In this document: positions 1 through 8,694 of the stretch, one piece after another | Layout of the letters: each line of letters starts with the position of its first letter | Position numbering within the stretch: the first letter of the stretch is position 1 | NCBI RefSeq assembly: GCF_009763805.1 | Contig: NZ_CP046804.1 | Span: 1,488,001-1,552,000, forward strand | From: Vibrio cidicii | GTDB lineage: Bacteria; Pseudomonadota; Gammaproteobacteria; Enterobacterales; Vibrionaceae | DNA: 64,000 bases | Reading direction: 5' to 3' | Position numbers and translations under genes: made by a program | Notes under the pieces: generated by a model | What the model was told of the DNA's origin: nothing | Seen by the model: the letters and a program-made list of their open reading frames with translations, nothing else | The model's database searches: none

Positions 1-805
1 CGCGGTCATCGCAGCCAAATGGATGCCGCAACGGCGTATCGTCACTTACTGGAAAACAACAGCGAAATTGGCGATTCCCACAGCAACTGCGAAAAAGTGC
101 AAGACCCATACTCGCTGCGTTGTCAACCACAGGTGATGGGGGCGTGTTTGCAACAGATCCGCAACTCAGCCGAGATATTGCTGGTTGAAGCGAACTCTGT
201 ATCGGACAACCCGCTGGTGTTTGCCGAAGACAATGACATCATCTCTGGTGGTAACTTCCATGCCGAAACCGGTAGCAATGGCCGCGGATAACCTTGCCTT
301 GGCGATCGCGGAGATCGGCAGTCTGTCAGAGCGGCGTATGGCGCTGCTGATCGACAGCGCGCTGTCGAAGCTTCCTCCTTTCTTGGTAGATAACGGCGGC
401 GTGAACTCAGGCTTTATGATCGCTCAGGTCACGTCAGCCGCGCTGGCCAGTGAAAACAAAACCTTGGCCCACCCAGCGTCTGTCGACAGTTTACCGACTT
501 CGGCAAATCAGGAAGACCATGTATCGATGGCAACCTTTGCGGGGCGCAGACTGCGTGAAATGGGCGAAAATACGCGCGGCATTCTTGCAGTTGAGTATCT
601 CTCCGCTGCGCAAGGGTTGGATTTCCGTGCACCGCACAAATCCTCACCACGTATCGAGCAAGCAAAACAGATGTTGCGTGAAAAAGTCGCTTTCTACGAT
701 AAAGACCGCTACTTTGCGCCAGATATCGAAAAAGCCAATGCGTTACTCGCCCTGGCGGTACACAATCCACTGATGCCTGAAGCGCTATTGCCGAGCGTTA
801 TCTAA
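1..805 (+). CDS. hutH: Histidine ammonia-lyase, 3' part, one apparent frameshift
   Basis: This is the C-terminal ~267 residues of histidine ammonia-lyase, which deaminates L-histidine to urocanate in the cytoplasm (first step of the Hut pathway). The 5' half, including the MIO-forming Ala-Ser-Gly, lies outside the window. Family-typical stretches such as [29 protein letters not shown] and [17 protein letters not shown] are visible. The frame breaks after GGNFHAE: the run AAA at 266-268 should be AA, which restores [13 protein letters not shown] and then runs cleanly to TAA at 803-805. No conserved residue is lost, so a sequencing error is more likely than a real pseudogene. No other hut gene is in view downstream. 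Confidence 0.93.
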
Positions 806-810
806 GCGAA

Positions 811-843
811 AAAGCCGAGAGAGTTGCGATTCTCTCGGCTTTA
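811..843 (+). terminator. Rho-independent terminator after hutH
   Basis: A 12-bp stem (811-822 pairs with 831-842, core AAGCCGAGAGA/TCTCTCGGCTT) with an 8-nt loop starts six bases after the hutH stop codon. It ends in a short T run. Confidence 0.8.
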
Positions 844-968
844 TACCTACTTAATTCATCTTTTGCATATAAATCCGTGAGCACATCGCAATCTTGACAC
901 TGGATGGACCATTGACCTCTCAAAGTTGGCATATAATCCACGGCAGTTTAAGTTATGTCAGATGAAAT

Positions 969-1694
969 ATGTTTCTAGCACCTTATTTTTCAAGCAATCA
1001 AAAACAATTCCAATTTACCCGCGAACAGGCAAGCCATTTTGCCAAAAAGGTCGCCGGTGATTTCAACCCTATCCACGATGAAGACAGCAAACGCTTTTGC
1101 GTACCCGGCGATCTGCTTTTTGCCGTGCTATTGCGTAAAGAAGGCGTGAGCCAGAAAATGCGTTTCGACTTCTCTGGGATGGTTAGCGAAGGCGTTGCAC
1201 TGCACATTGAAAATAAGTGTGAGAAAGAGAGCGCAGTAGTCGATGCCGCAGGCAAAGAGTATTTGCATATGCAGCGGGAAGGCCAAGTGAATCACAATCC
1301 CGAATTTATCGAGCATGTGGTCACTAACTACGTTCAATTCTCCGGAATGAACTTCCCGCACATTATGGTGCCGTTGATGGAAGAGCAGCAGATGATGATC
1401 AACTGCCAGCGCCCTTTGGTCATTTACGAGAGCATGGAAGTGGAATTTAGCCGTCTCGACCTGACCCACCCTGAAGTGGAATTTACTGGCGCAACATTTG
1501 ACGTCGATGGCAAACGTGGCGTAGTCACCATGAACTTTGCGTTTAAAGAGGAAGGCGAAGTGGTTGGCCATGGCATCAAACGAATGGTCGCCAGCGGCTT
1601 GAAGCCGTACGACCAAGAAGCGGTGGACGATTTAGTCAATCGTTTTCATTTGCGCAAAGAAGAGTTCTTGCAACGTTTTGCCGCGGCAGCTTAA
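969..1694 (+). CDS. DUF3581 family protein with hot-dog hydratase-like motif
   Basis: A 241-aa cytoplasmic protein with no signal peptide or membrane segment; I recognise it as DUF3581, a gammaproteobacterial family of unknown function. Residues ~25-45 read AKKVAGDFNPIHDEDSKRF, close to the MaoC/R-specific enoyl-CoA hydratase signature in which the Asp and His of GDxNPIHxD are catalytic. A hot-dog-fold acyl-CoA or acyl-ACP binding role is therefore a reasonable inference, not a demonstrated one. The gene is monocistronic: hutH's terminator lies upstream and its own terminator downstream. The ATG at 969 gives a start close to the conserved region, and no strong Shine-Dalgarno is seen. Confidence 0.8.
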   Translation: MFLAPYFSSNQKQFQFTREQASHFAKKVAGDFNPIHDEDSKRFCVPGDLLFAVLLRKEGVSQKMRFDFSGMVSEGVALHIENKCEKESAVVDAAGKEYLHMQREGQVNHNPEFIEHVVTNYVQFSGMNFPHIMVPLMEEQQMMINCQRPLVIYESMEVEFSRLDLTHPEVEFTGATFDVDGKRGVVTMNFAFKEEGEVVGHGIKRMVASGLKPYDQEAVDDLVNRFHLRKEEFLQRFAAAA

Positions 1695-1711
1695 CCAAGC
1701 AAAATGATGAG

Positions 1712-1740
1712 AAGGGGCCATTTGGCCCCTTGCTCTTTTG
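1712..1740 (+). terminator. Rho-independent terminator after the DUF3581 gene
   Basis: AAGGGGCC at 1712-1719 pairs with GGCCCCTT at 1724-1731 across a 4-nt loop, followed by a T-rich stretch (TGCTCTTTTG). It lies 17 bases after the stop codon. Confidence 0.8.
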
Positions 1741-1766
1741 GGCTAACTATTTACTGAGTTGCCCTT

Positions 1767-3359
1767 TTATCCACGACGACGTAGCAAACCCGCTAACAGC
1801 GCAAGGCCGATAAAGCCGAGTGAACCGCCCGAAGATGAGCCAGATGAAGTATTGTTGCTGGTGGAGAATTTGAGATTGCTTAATGTGGCAATGTCGCTAC
1901 CCTCAGTGACTTCTTCATCCTTCATGCTGACAAAACTGACTTCGTTCGAAGCTTGGTCGAGAGTTAAGGTTTGCGTCCCTATTACGTTATTGCCGCTAAA
2001 GAACGCTTTTTGCTTACCATTAACGTAAACTTTCAAACCGTCATATTTCTCTTCAGAATCAACCGAATAGTTAAAACTCAGGTAACCTTTTTCTAGCCCC
2101 TTGACCACCAGCGTCGATTCTTCTCCATGGGTAATTGCCGCAGATTGAAGTTTGCCATTATTGACAGACCATGGCTTCTCACTATTAAACACGCCACTGT
2201 TGGCCATCGAAAAGAGCGAGGCGACATCATTTGCGGCGAGAGCGATCCCGGTATAGGCCACTTCCATCTTGATCTCCGGCACCAGATTCGAATCTGATTG
2301 CATGGTCAGTTGCGCGCTCGTCGACTTAGCAGAGTTCACGCCGATTGTGCCTTTGATAACGCAGCGCTCGCCGTTGTTTAAGGGCACTGCACTACACTGG
2401 TCTTCTAAAATGGTGACACCGGAGTTGCTCTTGAGATTAAACGTCATTGTTTGAGTTGAATTGTTGCTCACCACAAAATCATGGGCAATGTCCGAAAATT
2501 CCACATAGCCTAAATCATGGTATTGGGTAAAATCGACCCCGGCCGTTCTCGACTTGACCCAAGAGAGTAAGTTGCCTACGTTGGCATATACACCGTACGC
2601 ATTAGCTTGGGCGCATCCGTTCCCCCAACTCACCACCCCAACTTGAATCTTAGAGCTGTTCCCGACCGCCCAGATAGGGCCGCCGCTGTCACCCTGACAA
2701 GAATCCTTGCCACCTTGAGCGTAGCCTGCACAGAACGCATCGTCGCCAACATTCTGGTAGCCATTACCGAGCGCGCGACAAACATCGCTGTCTACCAGCG
2801 GCACATTGACTTGGTGCAGCGCATCGGGATAATCGGGGTTACCCGTGGCATTGAGGTTCCCCCATCCAATCACTGTCAGCTCTTCACCCGGCCCGAGGGA
2901 ATCAAAATAGGACTGATTGGCTAGCGTTGCCCCGCTAATGCTTGGCTTGGTTTTAAGCTGTAAAATGGCAATATCAAACCCAGAAGTCACCGTATTATAC
3001 GCTTCATGAACGTAAATGCGCTCAACATCGGCGATAACACCCTGCGTACCCGCTTGAGAAAGGTCCGTTAGACCAATCGCGACTTTCAACGAACTGGCTT
3101 GCGAATGATGGACACAGTGCGCAGCGGTTATCACATAGCCATTATCGATATAGTTTCCACCACAAAATCGCCCTTTATAAACACTTTCTGCGTCAGCACG
3201 GTAGAGGACAGCCATCGTCGGCCAAGCCCCCGCTTGTGCCACTTCTCCACCGATAATACGCTCTTCAACGTGAGTTACAGGTTTGGCAATCACAAGAGTG
3301 CTTGACGTAAAAAGGCCAGATAGAATCAAAACATTGCTGACGACGCTTTTCTTAAGCAT
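1767..3359 (-). CDS. Secreted trypsin-like serine protease with GlyGly-CTERM anchor (VesB/VesC type)
   Basis: A 530-aa S1-family protease. An N-terminal signal peptide (MLKKSVVSNVLILSGLFTSS...) is followed by a propeptide ending near ERIIGG, the usual activation site. The triad is visible as His in TAAHC, Asp in FDIAIL and Ser in GDSGGP. The residue six before the catalytic Ser is Asp (KDSCQGDSGG), so trypsin-like cleavage after Lys/Arg is expected. After the protease domain come beta-rich regions (~300-500) and a C-terminal Gly-rich/hydrophobic/RRRG tail, the GlyGly-CTERM signal cut by rhombosortase in type II secreting vibrios. The start at 3359 is chosen because AAGGAAG precedes it and the signal peptide begins there; the open frame extends 15 codons further upstream. 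Which Ves paralogue it is cannot be fixed. Confidence 0.9.
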   Translation of the reverse strand: MLKKSVVSNVLILSGLFTSSTLVIAKPVTHVEERIIGGEVAQAGAWPTMAVLYRADAESVYKGRFCGGNYIDNGYVITAAHCVHHSQASSLKVAIGLTDLSQAGTQGVIADVERIYVHEAYNTVTSGFDIAILQLKTKPSISGATLANQSYFDSLGPGEELTVIGWGNLNATGNPDYPDALHQVNVPLVDSDVCRALGNGYQNVGDDAFCAGYAQGGKDSCQGDSGGPIWAVGNSSKIQVGVVSWGNGCAQANAYGVYANVGNLLSWVKSRTAGVDFTQYHDLGYVEFSDIAHDFVVSNNSTQTMTFNLKSNSGVTILEDQCSAVPLNNGERCVIKGTIGVNSAKSTSAQLTMQSDSNLVPEIKMEVAYTGIALAANDVASLFSMANSGVFNSEKPWSVNNGKLQSAAITHGEESTLVVKGLEKGYLSFNYSVDSEEKYDGLKVYVNGKQKAFFSGNNVIGTQTLTLDQASNEVSFVSMKDEEVTEGSDIATLSNLKFSTSNNTSSGSSSGGSLGFIGLALLAGLLRRRG

Positions 3360-3513
3360 GTGACTTCCTTGTATTCTAATCGCCTGACAGGTAACAATTA
3401 ACACGCAGATGCAAGTGACTTCACGTTCAATATATAAAGGGATACTCTATCAACGCCCAAAATACAAATATGACTACCATGACAATATAGCGACAGCTTC
3501 CAACCGCCGACCA

Positions 3514-3974
3514 TCAAATCCAGCGTCTAACTTTTTGTTTATATTGCAAATAATCCGAAACAAACCGCTTTTCGAGCGCACGTTCTTCGGGCTCAATCTG
3601 AAAGCGATTCATATACAACACAAACAAAGGAGCAAACGCAAAAGTGATAGCATTTTGCAACCAGCAAGCATACGCGAGTAACAGCAGCAACAGCGCCAAG
3701 TACATCGGGTTGCGGCTGTAAGCAAAAATGCCACTTGCTACCACGGTTGAGGCCGTCTCTGGTTTGACTGGGTTGACTGTTGTTTTTGCCTTACGAAACT
3801 CTCTCACACCCGTAATGCCAACGACACCGGAAAGTACAAATGGCAACAAGGCAATCACCCGGGGAAACGTTACGCGAAACAAAGGCTCGGCCAGCCATAG
3901 GTCAACGGCAAACATACCAGCCAACATCAGCAAGAAAACCGCCACCGGGGAATTTTGAGCTCTAACTTACGCAT
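3514..3974 (-). CDS. Isoprenylcysteine carboxyl methyltransferase-family membrane protein, one apparent frameshift
   Basis: A small integral membrane protein of the ICMT/phospholipid methyltransferase family, with about four hydrophobic segments. The family signatures RNPMYL (mid-protein) and EEx3LExxF near the C-terminus contribute to the SAM site. The substrate in bacteria is generally unknown. The true start is the ATG at 3972-3974, with GGAGAAG just upstream, encoding MRKLELKIP. The frame then breaks at GGGG 3947-3950 (CCCC on the coding strand), which should be one base longer to give KIPPVAVFLLML. Corrected length is 153 aa. The gene follows the YdiJ-type gene on the same strand, and its ribosome site sits in that gene's terminator tail. 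Confidence 0.78.
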
Positions 3975-3983
3975 AACTTCTCC

Positions 3984-4011
3984 AAAAAATAACCCGGCTG
4001 AGCGCCGGGTT
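3984..4011 (-). terminator. Terminator of the YdiJ-type gene
   Basis: On the minus strand AACCCGG (4011-4005) pairs with CCGGGTT (3997-3991), followed by TATTTTTT down to 3984. It overlaps the leader and ribosome site of the methyltransferase gene, so it could also set the level of read-through into that gene. Confidence 0.8.
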
Positions 4012-4017
4012 GAGGGA

Positions 4018-7000
4018 TTACAGAATGCTGAGCAGCGCTTGAATCGGGTGCATCTGCTTCGTGCCTTCAAAACGTTTTACCTGGCTACGGCATGAATAGC
4101 CAGTAATCAAGCAACGTTCCTTGGGCAGCCGCTCTAAGCTTGGCTTCCAACTCAGCGCATAGATATCTTTCGACATCTGTAGTTTGTCACTTTCATGACC
4201 AAAGGTTCCCGCCATACCGCAGCAGCCTACCGGTACCGTCTGCAGCACAGCGCCAAAGTGGCTAAAGATAGCGCCCCACTCTTTTTCCGCATTTGGCAAC
4301 TTGGTTTTCTCCGTGCAGTGAGCAAAGAGATACCAAGGCTGGCTATCTGCGGCGGTGAGAGAAAACTCTTTTAGGCGCGGCAACAACCACTCGTGCGCGG
4401 TAAGCACTTGGAACTCGCCGCGTTTATCGGCCAGGATTTCGTTGTACTCATCACGGTAACAGAGCACCAGGGCCGGATCGACGCCAACCATAGGGATACC
4501 AAGATCGGCCACCATAGTAAGGAATTTTGCGGTATCCGCCGCCGTCGCGGCAAAACGTTTCAAGAATCCTTTAATGTGCTGCGCTTTACCATTGGGCTTA
4601 AAGGGCAACAACACTGGCGTTTTACCCAGCTTGATGGCCAAGCTGGCAAAATCTTCCACCACTTGTGCATCGTAATAGCTGGTAAAGGGATCTTGCACAA
4701 TCAGCACATGATTGCCTTTTTCTTCAGAAGACAACGCATTGAGCGCCTGCAGATCAAAGCTCTTCAACGTGGTGAGTCTCTGTTTCAGCGTCGGCACAGA
4801 TAGCAGCGGCGTATCGACGTAACCAACGGTTTTTTCCGTCAGGCTTTGCACCCAAGGCTGAGAAATGACACCGTTGACCAACTTGGGCGCTTTGCCCATC
4901 AGCGGCAATAAACTCTCTATGTTGGCAACTAGGTAATCTTTCGCTGGGCGCTGATAACGACTGTGGTAAATATTGAGGAATCGCGAGCGGAAACTCGGCA
5001 CATCCACTTTGATTGGACATTGGCTGGCACACGCTTTACACGCTAAACAGCCGTTCATCGCTTCATACACTTCGTGCGAAAAATCATACTCATGACGCTT
5101 ATTGATCGAGTTTCTCACTCTATCCAATAAACTTTTCACCGTGGGTGAGCCGGCGACAAGCTGCTGTTCCAAATCAAGAATATCAATGCCTTGTTCCGTT
5201 AACTGGCGTAGCCATTCACGCACTAAGCCCGCACGCCCTTTAGGCGAGTGGCGACGATCGGCGGTGACTTTCATGGAAGGGCACATCGGCGAGCTGGTGT
5301 CGTAGTTAAAGCACAAACCGTTGCCGTTACATTCCATTGCCTGTTTAAAGCTGTCTCGCACCTTGACGTCAATTTGCCGATCGTAATAACCCCGTTTGGT
5401 ATCGGACACTTTCACCAGAGGTTCGTCACTCTCGAGCGGCGTACAGATTTTACCCGGATTCATTTTGTTATGCGGGTCAAACGCCGACTTGATGCGTCTG
5501 AGCTCGGTAAACAGCTCCTCACCAAAGAACTCCGGGCCGTATTCGGAACGGAAACCTTTGCCGTGTTCACCCCACATCAAACCGCCGTACTTAGACACCA
5601 GCTTGACCACTTCATCGGATATCTGCTTCATCAGCAGCTCTTGCTGAGGGTCACACAAATCCAGCGCTGGACGTACGTGCAGCACTCCGGCATCAACGTG
5701 ACCAAACATGCCATAGTCTAGCTGTTTGCTATCAAGCAGTTGGCGAAACTCAGCAATAAAGTCGGCGAGGTTTTCCGGTGGCACACAAGTATCTTCCGTA
5801 AAAGCAACGGGTTTAGCACGCCCTTTCGCGGCACCGAGTAAGCCCACCGCTTTTTTGCGCATGTTGTAAATCCGGCCAATGCTGGCCAAATCATCACACA
5901 CTTGGTAACCAATAATGCCCGCTTCGCCGTTTGCCAACATTTCATCTAAGCGAACGATCAACGCGTTTACCTGCTCGTTGACTTCTTGCGGATTTTGCCC
6001 GGCATACTCAACCATGTTGATGCCTAACATCTCTTGTCCCGGCACATCGGTGATTAAGTCGCTCACGGTATGCCAAACAATGTCCTGTTTGGCAAGGTTC
6101 AACACTTTGGAGTCAACCGTTTCCACCGAGAGCGCCTTAGCTTCCACCATAAATGGAGCATTACGCAGCGCGGCGTCAAAACTGTTGTACTTCACGTTGA
6201 CTAAAGTACGCGCTTTGGGAATTGGCGTGAGGTTGAGCATCGCTTCTGTAATAAAAGCTAATGAACCTTCTGCACCACACAAGACACGAGTAAAATTAAA
6301 CTCGCCACTCTCATCATCAATGGCGTTTTTCAGATCGTAACCGGTAAGAAAACGGTTAAGCGGCGGAAACTTATCTACAATTTGCTGACGTTTTTCCCGG
6401 CAAACGGCTTCGGTCACTTGCAGCGCTTTGTGTGCGTATTCACCTTCTTGCGGCAAACCATGTGAGAGATCGGTTTCAAGAATGGAACCATCGGCAAATA
6501 CCGCTTGTAACGAGATCACGTGGTCGGAGGTTTTGCCGTATTTCAACGAGCCTTGGCCAGAAGCGTCAGTGTTGATCATTCCGCCCAGCGTCGCGCGGTT
6601 GCTGGTCGAGAGGTCAGGAGAAAAGAAGTAGCCGTAGGGCTTCACCGCATCATTGAGTTGATCTTTGATCACCCCAGCCTGAACGCGAAACCCATCCTTC
6701 CTTCTCATTGATCTCCAATACTTTGTTCATGTGCCGCGACAAGTCGACCACAATGCCTTTGGTCAGCGACTGGCCATTGGTTCCAGTGCCACCGCCGCGC
6801 GGAGAAAAGGTAACTCGTTCATAAATAGGCTTTTGAATCAGCTTGCCAATCAAAGCCACATCTTGGGTAGTTCTAGGATGAACAACCGCCTGAGGAAGCT
6901 GCTGATAAACACTGTTATCTGTGGCGACCGCAAGACGGCTGGAATATTGGGATTCGATGTCGCCGCTAAAACCAGCCTGCTTGAGCTCTTTGAGAAAGCT

Positions 7001-7048
7001 CAGCACAACAGGATCGACATCCGATTGCGAGTTAAGTTTTGGTAACAT
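4018..7048 (-). CDS. ydiJ: YdiJ-type FAD and Fe-S dehydrogenase (D-2-hydroxyacid oxidising), one apparent frameshift
   Basis: Corrected length is 1009 aa, near the ~1018 aa of E. coli YdiJ. An N-terminal FAD-binding (PCMH) domain carries SPRGGGTGTNGQSL, then an FAD-linked oxidase C domain with GHVDAGVLHVRP. A ferredoxin-like 4Fe-4S region (CLACKACASQCPIKVDVPSF) and a terminal Cys-rich CCG domain (GCCGMAGTFGH) follow. The family oxidises D-2-hydroxy acids such as D-lactate or D-2-hydroxyglutarate at the membrane; the exact substrate is not readable. The frame breaks near residue 125: AAA at 6688-6690 should be AA, joining NEKEGWV to RVQAGVI. The start at 7048 (MLPKLNSQ) is preceded by CAGGAAG. 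No domain is missing, so sequencing error is likely. Confidence 0.9.
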
Positions 7049-7262
7049 TTGCTTCCTGCCCCTACAACACTGATCCAATCAGTTGCGGGTTAATATTTTT
7101 GAGTTTGAAAATAATCTTTGAATTTCGTCACTTTACAACATTTAAAAAGGTGATCAAATCAGAATCTCAATGCAAAAATGGAAGAGTTGCTTTCTTTTCT
7201 GCAGATTAAAACCTAAATTCATTACAAGAGATATTGTAAAGAACACACACAGAGCATTGATA

Positions 7263-7952
7263 ATGAAAAAAAATAAAGTCGTTACGACTGAAGACATCCT
7301 GTTAAAATTGTGCCAATCCGTTTCTGGCGTATTAACTTCCGCCACCTCGTCACAAATCAACTATTCTGCCATGGTGCAGAAAATCAACAAAACCAGCTTA
7401 AAGCCAGACTTTGGTTGTTTCGTACTCTTTGATGGCGGTTTTACTGGATTAGTCGTCATCAATTTCACGGCAAAAGCGGCGTTAGAAATCTACACCAACT
7501 ACATGCGCAGCATGGGTATGCCTGAGGAAGAACTGGCCGTATTACACACCTCCGACGAAGTGGGCGATGTGCTCGGTGAGCTGATGAACCAACTAGTGGG
7601 CGATTTTACCAACAAAATCCGCAAAGAGTTGCAAACCAACATCACACAAAACCAACCTAAAATGCTTTCTTTGAATAAGCAGGTTTTGCTGTCGGTGGAT
7701 ACTAACCTTGACCGTCCTCAAGCACGTCGCGTTACTTTCTCCACAGAGAACAACAACATTTTCTATCTTGAGCTCGCCATGGATAAAACGGAGTTCATCC
7801 AGCTAGAAGATTTTGAAGTGGGTGAAGATGAAAATCCAGATGACATCTTAGAAATGACGCAAGCTAACATGCGCAGCAAAAAGCAAGAGAATCAAGTCGC
7901 TGACGATGACCTAGGCATAACCTCAGACTTACTCGATGAGTTGGGTCTGTAA
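7263..7952 (+). CDS. DUF3334 family protein, CheX/CheC-like
   Basis: A 229-aa soluble protein that I match to DUF3334, found in Vibrio and relatives. The middle part (DEVGDVLGELMNQLVGDFTN) resembles the helix that carries catalytic Glu/Asn in CheX/CheC phosphatases, which suggests but does not prove a link to chemotaxis or receiver dephosphorylation. The C-terminus is acidic and low in complexity (DDDLGITSDLLDELGL). The start at 7263 (MKKNKVVTTEDI) is preferred to the longer open frame because upstream codons look non-conserved and hydrophobic in a non-signal way. The gene is divergent from the YdiJ-type gene. Confidence 0.72.
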   Translation: MKKNKVVTTEDILLKLCQSVSGVLTSATSSQINYSAMVQKINKTSLKPDFGCFVLFDGGFTGLVVINFTAKAALEIYTNYMRSMGMPEEELAVLHTSDEVGDVLGELMNQLVGDFTNKIRKELQTNITQNQPKMLSLNKQVLLSVDTNLDRPQARRVTFSTENNNIFYLELAMDKTEFIQLEDFEVGEDENPDDILEMTQANMRSKKQENQVADDDLGITSDLLDELGL

Positions 7953-8097
7953 TTTCCCGTCAGCCGAGCGCAACCGTTGACTAAACAATGGACATCAATA
8001 CTGGGGCAGCAATGCCTCAGTGGCGATATCTACGTAAGTGAATAACCTAGCTTGGCACCGCAGCAGCACATGCAAAAATGATTCAATTTGTCTCTTA

Positions 8098-8694
8098 CTA
8101 AATGAGATGCGCCACCTTTCGCAGCAACTCTGCAAGATTGTCTGCTTGGAGCTTTTTCATGACATTGGAGCGATGTACCTCAATGGTTCTAAGAGAAACG
8201 CACAGCAAATCCGCCATTTGTTGATTTTTCATTCCATTCACCACCAGCGATAGCACTTCTCTTTCACGCTTAGTTAAGCTTTGCAGATCCTGTTTTGCGT
8301 CTAGTGTATGACTTTTTTTTAGCGAATGCGCCATCGCTTCATCGACCGAGTTTATCAGGGCATTGCCATCGACGGGCTTTTGGAAAAAGTCTAATGCTCC
8401 CTCTTTGAGCGCATCGACAGCCATGGGAACGTCGCCATGACCAGTAAGATAAATGACACTGATAGGGCTGCTCTTTTGATTGAGGATACGATGAACTTCC
8501 TGTCCACGCATCTCGGGCATACGGCTATCAAGCAACAGACACCCCGGACGAGATAAATCGACATATTGCAGGAAATCCGCGCCAGCTGAGAAAGTGTTCA
8601 CTTCATATTCGTAACTTTCGAGCATGAATGCCATCGATTCCAGCACCGAGGTTTCATCATCAACAATATAAAGCGGACAAAGATTACGACTCAT
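8098..8694 (-). CDS. FixJ/NarL-type response regulator, TtrR/ThsR-like
   Basis: A 198-aa regulator. An N-terminal receiver domain has the acidic pair (IVDDE), a phospho-acceptor Asp at ~56 (LLLDSRMPE), the Thr in YLTGHGD and the Lys in FFQKPVD. A LuxR-type helix-turn-helix lies at ~135-195 (LTKREREVLSLVVNGMKNQQ, then SLRTIEVHRSNVMKKL). The start at 8694 is preceded by CAGGAGA. The gene overlaps the 3' end of the sensor kinase by 11 bases, so the two are translationally coupled. It probably activates the divergent sulfurtransferase operon starting at 10787; that is inference from position. Confidence 0.88.
   Translation of the reverse strand: MSRNLCPLYIVDDETSVLESMAFMLESYEYEVNTFSAGADFLQYVDLSRPGCLLLDSRMPEMRGQEVHRILNQKSSPISVIYLTGHGDVPMAVDALKEGALDFFQKPVDGNALINSVDEAMAHSLKKSHTLDAKQDLQSLTKREREVLSLVVNGMKNQQMADLLCVSLRTIEVHRSNVMKKLQADNLAELLRKVAHLI

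Noticed and set aside
5248..5721. 157-codon open frame opposite the YdiJ-type gene
   Set aside because: Shadow of a long conserved gene; no family resemblance and no start signals.
8000..8021. Hairpin ACTGGGGCA/TGCCTCAGT as terminator of the DUF3334 gene
   Set aside because: Contains a wobble pair and has no U run; too weak to list as a feature.
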